Source: Neocallimastix lanati (nom. inval.)
Lineage: Eukaryota; Neocallimastigomycota; Neocallimastigomycetes; Neocallimastigales; Neocallimastigaceae
Direction of reading: 5' to 3'
NCBI GenBank assembly: GCA_016946835.1
Contig: JACVTC010000012.1
Location: 1,141,501-1,205,500 of the forward strand
Length of the DNA stretch: 64,000 nucleotides
The translations under genes and the position numbers were made by a program. Of this stretch, positions 34,741 through 46,848 are shown piece by piece (position 1 is the first letter of the stretch; each line of letters opens with the position of its first letter). Under the pieces are notes generated by a model. It was not told the DNA's origin. It ran no database searches and was given only the letters and a program-made list of their open reading frames with translations.

Positions 34741-35590
34741 TTATTTTTAACAAAATAATTATATTTTCTTAGTTAAGTTAATAATTAATATAACTTTTAC
34801 TTAACTTATATTACATTGGTACACTTAAATAAAATTAATAATTTTTTTAATACTATATTAAATATTTATTTAATTTTATTATTAAAATTTTATTTAGTTA
34901 AATAGTTTTTTAAACATTTAAAAAAATAATAATTAAACTAGTTATTTATTTAAATATTAAAATTTATGAGTTTTAAGTTATTTATATAAACTAAATTATA
35001 AAACTTAAATGTTATTCAGTATTTCATAATGTATTCTGTATTTTTTTTATTAGGAAAATTTATAATATTATTAATGTATTATTTTTCATGTAAAATTTAG
35101 GAAAGAGGAATTCAAAGGATAAATTTATATTTTTATGATCGAAATATCCTTTTATTATTTTATTCTTTTTATTTTCAATCATTAGATTAAATTAAAGAAT
35201 TGGTTAATAGAGGTTTTTTCAATTACTTATTAGAAATCATCAGTTTTTACTTAATTAATGCGATGATTGATATGGAATGAATATCGATCATAAACTAAAT
35301 AAAATTTTAATTATTTATCTTGGTTAATCTTTTCCTTGATAAGAGATTTGTAAAGATTAAAAACCACATTTTATATTTAACCTTATTTTTGAAAAAAAAG
35401 TAATAAATAAGGCACTTGAGTTTTTGAGTCTTTGAGAAATTAAGACTTATTATTATAACAAATTGAGTAAATATAGTAAATATAGCAAATATAGCAATAT
35501 TAATATAATAATAGTGACAATAATAAATTTAATAAAAAACTTTTAATAATTTAATTATTTAATAAAAATAAATTTTTAATAAAACAAATT
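34741..35590. other. AT-rich spacer after the Gypsy fossil
   Basis: No gene is seen. It may contain the eroded 3' LTR of the Gypsy fossil, but no repeat partner was recognised upstream. Confidence 0.4.
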
Positions 35591-35599
35591 TTATTAGTA

Positions 35600-36640
35600 A
35601 ATGGAAGCTTTCTTTCCAATTTTAGTGTCAAGTTCTTTATATTTTGTTATAATAACACTTGAAATATTAGATAAGAACCATAGGTAAGTATGATTCTATT
35701 CTAACCTTTAATATTTGCAAGTGAAATCTAATATCCATGATTAATAATTAAATTATAATTAATTTGAACAATTAAATTAGTTCATTAGGATTTCATTACA
35801 GATAAAATAAATTGTCCAGGTACCTATATTAGTAAATTTGAATGTAATCAATTAAAATTATCTAAAGTTCATTACTATTCGAATATTAAAAATAATTTAA
35901 TATCAATACAACTCATCACATATTGAGCTTAGGAAGTAAAATAAATATGGAAGAAATTAATAACAGGAATAGATTATAAATTATTAATAAAAAATAGTAT
36001 ATATATGCAAACGATGAAAACTTATGTACATTCAGAACTTCGCCAAATTTCTATAATATTCGTCTTGATGTATAAAATCATACTTCTGTGGGACAATACT
36101 AATATTTCTATTCAAAACATTGATTATTCATTATGGCATTCTCGCTTAGGACATTTCAATAATTATTATAATATCAAGGATTATAATTATATTATTAAGC
36201 ATACATTTTTTCACAAAAAAAAAAAAAAAAAAAAAAAAAAGAATATTCTGAATCTAAAATCAACAAATTAAGAAGAAAGCCATTTTCTGCTTCTGAATCT
36301 TTTACTACTCAATCCTTAGAACTGGTCCATACTGGTGTTGTTGGTAAACTAGAAACTTCTTTAAATTTGTGTTATCCTTTTTTAATTTATTATTTATTTA
36401 ATTCTTGTATTAAATTGTTCTCTATTGATAATTTATTTTTTCTCCCTCTTCTTTATAAACATAGTCCATAATTTTTAAAAAAAACCCCTACTGATTGGTT
36501 GATCAAAATTATTAATATCGAACTTTTTTTTTTTAGTTCAATGAAAAAACGTTTGAATTCCAGGAACGACAAATTCTTTATTTAAAAAGCTCCTAATTTG
36601 TGCATAATCGAATAAATTTTTTTTTTGTATTGTTGTATTC
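35600..36640 (+). mobile_element. Ty1/Copia fossil, gag-pre-integrase region
   Basis: The motif YSLWHSRLGHFN (about 36,126-36,161) is characteristic of the GAG-pre-integrase domain of Ty1/Copia elements. Surrounding fragments are coding-like but broken many times. The limits are approximate and no LTRs were found. Confidence 0.65.
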
Positions 36641-37684
36641 ATTTTTTTTTGTTATAAATAGGGTTTTTGCTATTTTTAATATTTATACTGTTTTTATTTC
36701 TCTTTCTATTGATTTTATTAGGTTTAAAAAGATTATTATATAAATTGTTAATATCTTTTGTCTCCTCTTTATATAAATAACAGAAAAGCAATCGAGGAAT
36801 TAGATAAACATCGATTTAAAATTTTTTTTAACTCTATACTTGTTTTTCAACAATTTTTTTTTATTTAAAATTGAGAGTTTCTTCTCTTTCAATATAATAG
36901 GAATTATCATTATTATTATTATTTCTATTGTTATTTTTGTTTTGTAATTCTTTTTTTTTTTTTTTTATATAATTTTTATAATTTTTATTTGAATTTTTTT
37001 TTTTTTTAGTTATTTTCTTAATAATTTCAATATTAATATCTACAACAGTTTTTTTTATATTGAATATGTTCTTCAGTTCCGTATTTTTTTAAATTTAGTA
37101 TATCCCTTTCTCCTGTTTCAATTATCAATAATATCTTATAAAAATTGTTTTGTAATATTCTTATGTTTATCACTACCAAAAAATTGATTTAAATAAATCA
37201 TTACATTTTGGTTAAGAAATTTTCATTTCTTCATTACTTTCAAAATCTTCGATATAAATAATTTTTATATTAGAATCATATGAATATTTATCATCACTAC
37301 TATAATAATCATTTTGATAATCATTTTTTTTTTTTGATTTTATTATAATTATGATTATCATTTATAAATAATATATAATATATTATTATTATTTCTATAA
37401 TTTTCTACTATATTATTTTCATTTTTTATTTCGTTACTATTATCCACTTCCATATCCATTTTTAATTAATTGTTATATTATAAATTAAACTATAACAACA
37501 ATCATAAAACCTATTTATATTTATTAACTTTTTATAAAATAATCAATAGGTAATAAAAAATCTATTATTTAAAGTATATTAAGTTATTATAATTGAAATA
37601 ATCATGGGGATTAATTATTAAAACATAAACTTTAATAAAAAAAATAAATAAATAAAAAGTTAAAAAAAGATATTTCATTATTAA

Positions 37685-37730
<46 letters not shown>

Positions 37731-37731
37731 C

Positions 37732-37762
<31 letters not shown>

Positions 37763-38225
37763 AATATATTAATATCAAATACTACAAAAAATATATTATT
37801 ACAAAATTAAATTTTATTTATTATTTATTTATATATATAATTCAATAAAATTCTTAAAAAAAAACTCCGAATATTAACTTTATAAAATAATTTTCCTTTT
37901 TATATTTTACATACAAGTTATTACATGGCCAAATATTATAAAATATTTATAATATTTAGATGTATAAAGTTTAAATATTATGTTGAACTTTAATATAATA
38001 AATATTATTGTTGTTTTAGTTTTTATTTTAATATTAAAAAAATTTTTTTTTTATAAAATAAATTGTAAATAGCTTCAATTACAATTACTACAACTCCTAT
38101 TGTTATTATTAAAAATAAAAAAAAAAATAAAATTGTCATTAAAATTATTTATTAAACAAAAATAATTGAATTAAATAAAAATGGGATAATATGTATTGAT
38201 AGCGATAATAATATGTATTTAAAAT
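36641..38225. other. AT-rich spacer with a coding-like patch
   Basis: At about 37,080-37,460 the minus strand reads MDMEVDNSNEIKNEN and, in another frame, DDKYSYDSNIKIIYIEDF and NEEMKIS. This is more protein-like than background and unrecognised. An (AAT)n run lies at about 37,686-37,765. Nothing else is seen. Confidence 0.4.
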
Positions 38226-39825
38226 TTAAAAAATATATATAGTCAAGAATATACATATGAAACATTTTAAGGTTCATTTGTTTGAATAAAAAAATTAGTA
38301 GTAGATAAAACTGATTATCATAAGAGATTATAATAAGTACTGTAAACTCTATTTTTATTTTTCTTGTGATGCTGATAACTATGACATTTTAGATGACTAT
38401 TTAGCATAATCAACAATTTTAAAAAGTATTAAACAATTATATTCCTATTCTGAAATTATATTAGTAAAATATATGACAATCTCCAAGATTTATAGATTGA
38501 AAGAAAAGAATAGTTTATTATAATTATTAAGGGATGGGACTCTATAATTGCTAATAATAAATTTTTTTGTGTGAAGAACGAAATATATATATATATATAT
38601 TTTTTTTTTTGGAGTATTTAATAAGATTAAGTTTATGTTACTTTTACTTATACGATAGGTATATTACTACTATCAAAACAGATATTTCAATCTTCATTAA
38701 ATTGTTTTAATGAATATTCAATGCTAAGCCCTAAAATTTTTTTATCCATATTTTGGTTTTACAGAACAAGAAGTTCATAATCTTTTTGAAAGTAATAAAA
38801 TTATTACTTATGAAGAATTAGTATAATGGAGAAAAAAAAATTTTTTTTTTTTTAATTTATGATCAATATGTCTAGCTTTAAGTAAAAATTTTATTTAAAA
38901 TTATAGGACCAATATGGGTCGCTTTGATAAATTAGTAAATATAATAATTAGTTTTAATATTAAATGGAGTAAAAAATGAAATTTTAGATTTAATTGGTAT
39001 GGAAAAGCTCTCTCAAAAAGTATATATATATATATATATGTATAGAGCAGTAGGTCAACATAAAGAATCAGAAAAATATGAAGAATAAAAATGAAGATTC
39101 CATGAGAAAAAAAGAATTATATTCAAAATTAATTGATTTTTTGGTTTTTTAACTTAATTATCATGGTGAAATTTTGATTCTAAGCAAAAAAAAAAAATTA
39201 TTCGAAAAATTTAAAATTCTATTATGATTAAATCAAAAAACCAGATTTAAAAACAACATTTTGATATGATAGAAAACTCCTATGAAATGATAAAAAATGA
39301 CACTAAATAAAGATACAGACACAATGTATAAAATTTTTTTGAAAATTCATACATGAATAAAATTATACCTACAGATAAAAAATGATCATAATAAGTTAAT
39401 ATATATTATTGATTTTTATATATTTTAATATTAAAAAGAATTATAATATTGAAAAAGAAACAAATGTTAGGAAAAGAACAGAAGATTTTTAATTATTATC
39501 AAATAAAAAAATGAAATAGTTATTAAAATTGAATTAAAAGTGAATGGTTAAGCAGAAACAACAATTAAAAAATACAAAAAAAAATATTATAATAGTTTAG
39601 AAAAAAATGGATATAAAGGAAATATTTTATTTATGAGGTTACGGTTATACTAGTCAAAAATCAAAACATATAAATATGATAGAAGAATATAGGATAAAAA
39701 ATAATAAATTAAAATTTATTTTCCTATTCTAAAGTATCATTTAAATTTTTAAATAAAAGAAAGAGTACCTCAGATTATGGAATGTTCAAAAGATTAAGAA
39801 GTAGTGATAAAAACAAAAAATAAAA
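38226..39825 (+). pseudogene. Decayed AAA-ATPase-like / PD-(D/E)XK gene
   Basis: A broken plus-strand gene of the family with an AAA-ATPase-like N-terminal part and a PD-(D/E)XK nuclease-like C-terminal part (formerly DUF1703). Readable pieces in order: CDADNYDILDDYLA (about 38,370-38,410), NCFNEYSMLSPKIF then YFGFTEQEVHNLFESNKIITYEELV (about 38,704-38,824), where the family has (Y/F)FGFTE-EV followed by ITYEEL and WYNGY, and finally KKYYNSLEKNGYKGNILFM (about 39,580-39,636), the conserved segment near the C-terminus. The P-loop region is missing. Many frame shifts and stops are present. The family is very abundant in anaerobic fungi as I recall, but its role is not established. Confidence 0.72.
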
Positions 39826-39848
39826 TAAAAAAAAATTGTATTTTTTGT

Positions 39849-39852
39849 TATA

Positions 39853-39893
<41 letters not shown>

Positions 39894-39900
39894 CATTATT
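39849..39900. repeat. ATT microsatellite
   Basis: About 16 copies of ATT with one C interruption. Confidence 0.9.
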
Positions 39901-40109
39901 AAAATTTCGTTTTGAAATATTTTTCTTATATTATACTCATAAAGTTATAAATAAAACAAATAAATGTAAAATAAATAAAATACTTTACAACGGAGTTGAT
40001 TTTTTTGTTTTTATGAAAAAAAACAAATAAATAGATAAAAATAAAAATAAATTAAAATAAAATAAACCAAAAAAAAAATGAGAAGTTTGAAAAAAATAAT
40101 ATATTAAAT

Positions 40110-40820
40110 TTCCCTGAAATTTTAGAATGAATCAGTTTATGTTTAAAAGGAACGAAGTTTAAGGTATTACTATTTGTATTAATTACTTCAAGAAGTAATT
40201 AATACAAATAATAATGAACCAAAGAAATTTGGTTCATTATTATCTGAAACGTTGATAGATTGGAGATCTATAGTGAGAACATTTTTTTTTTAGATTCGTT
40301 TGGTTCCCCATTGGAGTAGTTGTCTTCATGTTTTTCACCTCTAGCAACATATGTATTTTCAATAAAATAGAAGGAATCAAAAGATTAAGGCCCAGGTGCC
40401 TTTCTTTTTACCTGAAAAGGAAGAATTATTCTCTTTGGATTTTAAGTCATTTTCACTAGATACTTTATTGTATATCCAGTTTGTAGTTAAATCATCAAGT
40501 AATCCCGTTATTTTATGGGTTGTGTGGTAATGAGAAGGGATTTGATTATACCGTATTCTCTACAATTGTGTAATACCTTTTTTTTATTGTTTATATTCAA
40601 TATTTTAATTGGAATGAAAAGTTTTGATTTTGTAATGGAATTAATTATTTAACTAAGTAATTAAAGAAATATTGTATTTGTTTCTTGGTATTTTTTTTTT
40701 TTTTGATTTGTTTTTCAAGAGGAAGATTCAACTTTTTCTAGTAAATTCATCAAATAAAAAGTAATCACATACTAAATGCTTTAAAAACTTCATCATGTTT
40801 AAAAAAAAAAATAACGAGTG
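40110..40820. other. Coding-like region, unresolved
   Basis: Mixed composition suggests former coding DNA. The minus strand gives NTYVARGEKHEDNYSNGEPN (about 40,300-40,359) and the plus strand other short readings. The strand and family are unclear. It begins with the twin hairpins at 40,166-40,242. Confidence 0.3.
40166..40242. repeat. Two overlapping perfect or near-perfect hairpins
   Basis: Hairpin 1: arms 40,166-40,189 and 40,192-40,215 (24 bp, one mismatch) with a 2-nt loop. Hairpin 2: arms 40,209-40,223 and 40,228-40,242 (15 bp, perfect) with loop GAAA. Bases 40,209-40,215 belong to both, so the two structures compete. Confidence 0.85.
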
Positions 40821-40829
40821 TTTAGATTG

Positions 40830-40960
40830 CAAGATTACCAAGTAAAAATAATACCGGAAACACTTTAAAGGCCAAGCATCCACTAGACCTAATCCATTCC
40901 GATATTATTGGTTACCTTTCATAAATTATACTCAGAGAAAAGGTTAGATTTTCATTGTAG
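40830..40960 (+). mobile_element. Ty1/Copia fossil, integrase scrap
   Basis: KAKHPLDLIHSDIIG (about 40,872-40,916) is the beginning of a Copia-type integrase core. Only a short broken piece remains. It may belong to the same insertion as 35,600-36,640, split by later insertions. Confidence 0.6.
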
Positions 40961-41019
40961 AAATGTTCGAGTCTTCCGTGTCAAAACCACTTAGATTGAT
41001 CATTTATTATCATTTATTT

Positions 41020-41990
41020 CTTTAAATTTATGTGATCCTAAAATTGATATTCTTTTAAGAAGATTTTCAAAGAATAAGCAACTTTTAAAAAGTTTATTAA
41101 ATGATATTTTTAATTGAGAGGAAGATATAAAATATTAAAAGCATATTATATTCTTTGGAAGAATTATATTTTGTACTATTTGGTAAAGATAAAATAATAA
41201 TAATACAAAAAGAATAATTATTGATTTATATATGATGGAATTAAATAACAAGTAAAAAATGAAATGGAAAAAATTCTAAAAGAAATCACTCTATATTTGA
41301 AATGCAAATTCAAAAAAAAAAAGGAAAGATATAGTACTTAATATAAATTTATCAATTTATTTAATTGTATTTAATAATAATGATAAAAAAGAAAAAAATA
41401 AAATTGTATTCAATGATAAATTTTATTTAATAATTTTTTTTATTTTATAACTTATACAAAGATGATTTATATATTCGAAATTTAAATTTAACATTTTATA
41501 AACCTATTGGTAGAGGAAAAAAAAAGAAAATAACATAACTTATTTTGAAAATAGTCTATATTTTATTAAATTAAAAAAAATTTAGAAAATATTTAGACAT
41601 AAGTAAATTGGAAGAATTATCAACAGAAATTAATATCAATAAAATGATTAAATCAAATATTAATGATGTAGATGAAAAAGATAAAGAATACTTTGATAAT
41701 ACAAAAAATAATAAAATAATATATATATAAAATATAAGTAATGAACTCCAAATATTTAAAAATTATTTTAAAAAGATGAAGATATTATGAAAGCAATTAA
41801 AATATATTAGAAAAAAAAGTAAGAGAAATAGATAGAAACCACTATTTTTCAATTTATTAAAAATAAAACTGAACATATTTAAAAAGAAGAATTAGAAGAT
41901 AAAAAGAAAGAATTAGGAGATAAAACCAAAAAGAAATAATAAAATTAAGGCAAAGAATAAGAACTATTACTTAAATTAAATTTTTTTTTT
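41020..41990 (+). pseudogene. Coding-like relic, unrecognised
   Basis: Plus-strand fragments such as RKYLDISKLEELSTEININ and DVDEKDKEYFDN (about 41,581-41,700) look like protein but are separated by stops and frame changes. The Lys/Glu-rich end (about 41,870-41,935) suggests a coiled coil. I do not recognise the family. Confidence 0.35.
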
Positions 41991-43472
41991 CACCATTACA
42001 AATGATGGTAAATCAAGCAATTATTCAAATTAAAACAAATAAACCAATAAATAATTTTCATTATTTTTTTCTTCATGACTTTTATTTTTTTAAATTTATT
42101 TTTTCCTTATTTTATTTTCTTACATATTATTCTCTTCTTTTTGGTTTTCTCCTTTCTCTACTTTAATTTTGTGTTTTTTCAGTTGATAGATCAGAGTTAA
42201 ATAAACAATTAGCTGATAAATATCAAATAAAAATTAAAAAATTAAAAAAAAATAAAAATAAAAATAAAAAATAATAAAAATAAAATGATATGAAGATCCT
42301 ACAGAAAAAAATATTATCTTTACAAAAAATTATTTAAGAAATTGGTAAAATAAAAAGATATGGAGCATAAAATTTCTATTAATTGTGGTATAATATTCAT
42401 GAAAATATTAATAAAAGTTACTATAACATCAATAAATGATAAAGAAATGCTTCTTTAATGAATAAAATAAGGATTTATCCTACTTAAATAAAGAATAAAA
42501 ATAGTGAAATATAAAAGAATACAATAAAAAAAAAATAAAATAACAATTAAATTTATGCAAACCATAATTTACCTAACATACTTTTTTTTTTCAGTAATAA
42601 ACCTCTATTTTTATATTTTTATATATTCTTCAAACAATATCATTAACCACGAAAAAGAATAAACAACAAAAAAAGTAAAACTTACAAATTTATATATATA
42701 TATATTTTTTTCTTGTTTTTAAATAGTAGATTTATGAATAATAATGTTAATGTTAAACAATCCATTGTCTAAAATATAGTAATAGTTAAAATAAAAACAA
42801 ATTGATAAAAAAAAATAAATAAATGAATGAGTACATATAAATGTAATAAATATTTAAAGTTCAATAAATTGAAATAAAACCTTAATGTCGCTTATAATTC
42901 CAAATATAAATGATATGTTTAAATATAAAAAAAGAAAAAAATATAAAATAAAAATGATTAATACATATATAAATATAAATAATAAAAAATAATAAATTTA
43001 AAAAAAAAAATATGATATTTAATTATATTTAATATTATTTTAATAGCTTATACCTTTTTAATATTATATAAATATTATAATATTATTATTGAAAATAATA
43101 TTGAAAGAATTATATATATATTTCTTTAATATTAAAATTATTTGAGTAGATGATAAAAATATTATAAATGTATTTATAAATAAAAGTTTATTAAAATTTT
43201 TGAAGTTTTTTTAAATATATTTTTTCATTTAAAAAAGAATATAAATAATTAATAGTTTTTAGAAATTATTATAGTTTATTTTTACTTAACTATTTGGAAT
43301 TATAGGTATTATAATATAATTTATTAGTTGGATGAATAATCAATTCACAAAAATATGTATCTGTTAAATATATATCACATGTATATTAATATCACATTAT
43401 ATATTTTAATTTTTTATGATTTATTTATTAATTTAATATTTTTATCAATAAAACAGTATATACCAAATTTTT

Positions 43473-43478
<6 letters not shown>
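41991..43478. other. AT-rich spacer
   Basis: No gene is seen. A pyrimidine-rich stretch at about 42,060-42,180 is the only compositional change. Confidence 0.45.
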
Positions 43479-43504
<26 letters not shown>

Positions 43505-43507
<3 letters not shown>

Positions 43508-44405
43508 GGAAAAATGGTTTCTCTCGATATTTTGAGCAAAAAATTTAAGAAATGCTTAAAAGAAAGAAAAATAAAAAAAATCATAAATTTTTATGACTTT
43601 TTATGAATTAAAAAAAAAAAATTACACAAAAAATAAATTAATTTTTTAATTTAATAAAAAAAATTTAAAAAAAAAAAAAAAAAACTTAATTTTTTTAATA
43701 TTTTAATTTTGCCTAAATTAAAATTATTTTAATAAATCAATAAAGGAAGATTTTTCCGCTTATATAGTTGTGAATTCAAATTAATATATATTCTAATATA
43801 TAATGTATTTTAAAATTTTAAATAAAATAATATAAATATTATTATATTATAATATATAATATTATATTATAATATATAATAATATGAATATATATATTTA
43901 TATTACTTCTTTTATAGTTTTTATTGATTTAATTTTTTTGAATTAATTTTATTTTTTTAAATATATTAAAATATTATTGAAATAATTTTTATTTGTATCA
44001 TTTAGTATATTATAATATTATTGAATATATATATTAATTTATATATATATATGTTATTTGTTTATTATCTATCTTAATATGAATTTAAATATAAAAGTCA
44101 ACTTAAATATAATATTAATAATAATAAAATCTAATTTTTCTTTCTTTTATTTGTTTATGGAGTATTTATTTATTGTTATTTAAATAAAATATATTAAGAT
44201 GATATAAATAATAATATTTTCAATAATAATTAGTTTATATTCTATAATAATATATAATTTATATTTGATTAAGCGGAGATAATTAAATCTCTTTTATTTT
44301 TTATTTCTTTAATAACTGAAGAGGAGTGGACAGAAAATCTAGTAAAACAGACAATTTCTAACCATGAAATAAAAGCCATTAATTAAACTGGACAATAATT
44401 TTATT
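43505..44405 (+). repeat. Inverted repeat 1, left arm
   Basis: About 901 bp, the reverse complement of 45,917-46,816 with high identity along its whole length. The outer terminus is GAGGGAAAAATGGTTTCT, preceded by a ~26-nt A-run. The inner end carries AAGCGGAGATAATTAAATC and GAGGAGTGGACAGAAAATC. This is either a TIR element with very long ends or an inverted duplication. Confidence 0.9.
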
Positions 44406-44464
44406 ATTTATAAAATAATTCATAATGGAATATTACAAAATAAATAAATGTATATATATAATTA

Positions 44465-44602
44465 TATATATATTTATATGGAGTTTCTTTGCTTATGGGG
44501 AGTTGAGAGCGCCGACGCCGTACTAGTATGGCAGTTAATCATACACCCATATTAATATATGGGGAAGACCAAAGTCTTCAGTCTATAAAAAAAAAAAAAA
44601 AA
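44465..44602 (+). mobile_element. SINE-like retroposon, 138 bp
   Basis: A GC-richer 138-bp insert ending in a poly(A) of about 16 nt and flanked by the 15-bp target duplication GTATATATATAATTA (44,450-44,464 and 44,603-44,617). The inverted paralogue near 50,465-50,490 lacks it, giving an empty site. The body contains TTGAGAGCGCCGACGCCG and two short hairpins: CCATAT-TAAT-ATATGG and GAAGAC-CAAA-GTCTTC. It has no obvious tRNA A/B boxes and no match to an snRNA that I can recall. It is most likely a reverse-transcribed small structured RNA mobilised by LINE machinery. Confidence 0.8.
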
Positions 44603-44884
44603 GTATATATATAATTAAATATATATATATATAAATAGATATATAATTAATAAATAATTAAATAATTAGATATACAATTAAATATACAATTAAATATCTA
44701 TATTAAAAAGATAATTGAATATATATCGAATAAATATAATTAAATATATAATTAAAATATATTTATGTATAAATAAAATATTGCATCATATAACCATATT
44801 AATTATAAAAAATATATTACTATATTAAATTTTTTTTCCCTTCTATTACATGGACAATGAACAACTTTATTATTGTATTAATTC

Positions 44885-45055
44885 TTTATTAATTATTCAA
44901 ACTTAAATTATATAAATATATATAATAATTTTAATTATTCAAACTTAAATTATATAAATATTTATTATAATTTTAATTATTCAATCTTAAATTATATATA
45001 TAGATAATTTTAATTATTCAATAAATTATATAAATAGATAATTTTAATCCATGCA
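44885..45055. repeat. Tandem repeat of about 45 bp, four units
   Basis: Units of the form TTAATTATTCAAACTTAAATTATATAAATA are repeated with decay. The array is also present, inverted, at about 50,030-50,200 and again at 50,770-50,860. Confidence 0.75.
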
Positions 45056-45916
45056 TTGATTAATTAACAATTACAGTGCCATTTTTAACAAAGACTTTAC
45101 CCTATTAATTGTTACTAATAGTGAAGACAAGATTCTTTCTATAGGATGAAATAAATAATAAAATCTTTATTTTAAATAATAATTTTTTAAAATATGACAG
45201 TCATAATTATATTTTTTTATATAATGGTTTTTACTTAATTTGAATATAAACAGTAATGGTAGCTTTAAAAGATGTATGCTTAGAGTAGTACCTATGGGTA
45301 GAAATCAATATTTATAAATTATATGTTCATTTGTATTATCTTAATAATTATTTATATCTAATAATAATTAATTATAAACGTTAAAATAATGATATAATTA
45401 ATAGATAGAAGTATTTATTATATAGTAAATACAATGCATATTTATAATATATAGTAATAAAATTATATATAAAAACAGAAATTCAACTTCTGTAAAATTA
45501 ATAGTGCATAAATGATGTCATACCTCTAAAATTCATTTTAATTAAAGTAAAAAAATAAAAAAAATCTCATGATTATCTTCACTAATATTAATATATATTA
45601 CAATACTTTATTATATGATATTTTTAAATATAAATATAATTAAATTGATAATTACATTAATTTTAATAATTAGGAATAATATTAATTACTCTCAAAGCTT
45701 TTATATTCCTAAAACAATTTATTTTAATATTTATTTTTGTATACATTAAATTGGATTACCTCTATATATTAATTCAATTTTGTATATATTAATTACAAAT
45801 TCATTTATATATACGTATAATTATTGATACATTTGTTTATTCTATTCAAGTTAATGTAAATATAGAAATAATAAATAATTAGTTATAAACACATTATTTC
45901 ATAACGACTATTGATA

Positions 45917-46812
45917 TTGTCCTTTTAATTAGTGGCTTTTATTTTATGGTTGGAAAATGTCTGTTTTACTAGATTTTCTGTCCACTCCTCTTCAGTTATT
46001 AAAGAAATAAAAAATAAAAAGATTTAATTATCTCCGTTTAATCAAATATGAATTATATATTATTATAGAATATAAACTAATTATTATTGAGAATATTATT
46101 ATTTATATCATCTTAATATATTTTATTTAAATAACAATAAATAAATACTCCATAAACAAATAAAAGAAAGAAAATTTAGATTTTACTATTATTAATATTA
46201 TATTTAAGTTGACTTTTATATTTAAATTCATATTAAGATAGATAATAAATAAATAACATATATATATATAAATTAATATATATATTCAATAATATTATAA
46301 TATACTAAATGATACAAATAAAAATTATTTCAATAATATTTTAATATATTTAAAAAAATAAAATTAATTCAAAAAAATTAAATCAATAAAAACTATAAAA
46401 GAAGTAATATAAATATATATATTCATATTATTATATATTGTAATACAATATTATATATTATAATATAATAATATTTATATTATTTTATTTAAAATTTTAA
46501 AATACATTATATATTAGAATATATATTAATTGAATTCACAACTATATAAGCGGAAAAATCTTCCTTTATTGATTTATTAAAATAATTTTAATTTAGGCAA
46601 AATTAAAATATTAAAAAAATTAAGTTTTTTTTTTTTTTTTTTTAAATTTTTTTTATTAAATTAAAAAATTAATTTATTTTTTGTGTAATTTTTTTTTTTT
46701 TAATTCATAAAAAGTCATAAAAATTTATGATTTTTTTTATTTTTTTTTTTATTTTTTCGTTTGAAGCTGTTCATAAATTTTTTTCTCAAAATATCGAAAG
46801 AAACCATTTTTC

Positions 46813-46816
<4 letters not shown>
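45917..46816 (-). repeat. Inverted repeat 1, right arm
   Basis: Reverse complement of 43,505-44,405, ending in AAACCATTTTTCCCTC and a ~30-nt T-run. Confidence 0.9.

Positions 46817-46846
<30 letters not shown>

Positions 46847-46848
<2 letters not shown>

Larger units (their letters stand above)
44267..45512 (+). repeat. Inverted repeat 2, left arm
   Basis: Matches the reverse complement of 49,570-50,675. The difference in length is explained by the SINE-like insertion at 44,465-44,602. It overlaps the inner 139 bp of inverted repeat 1. Shared landmarks include GTACCTATGGGTAGAAATCA and GGTAGCTTTAAAAGATGTAT. Confidence 0.88.
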
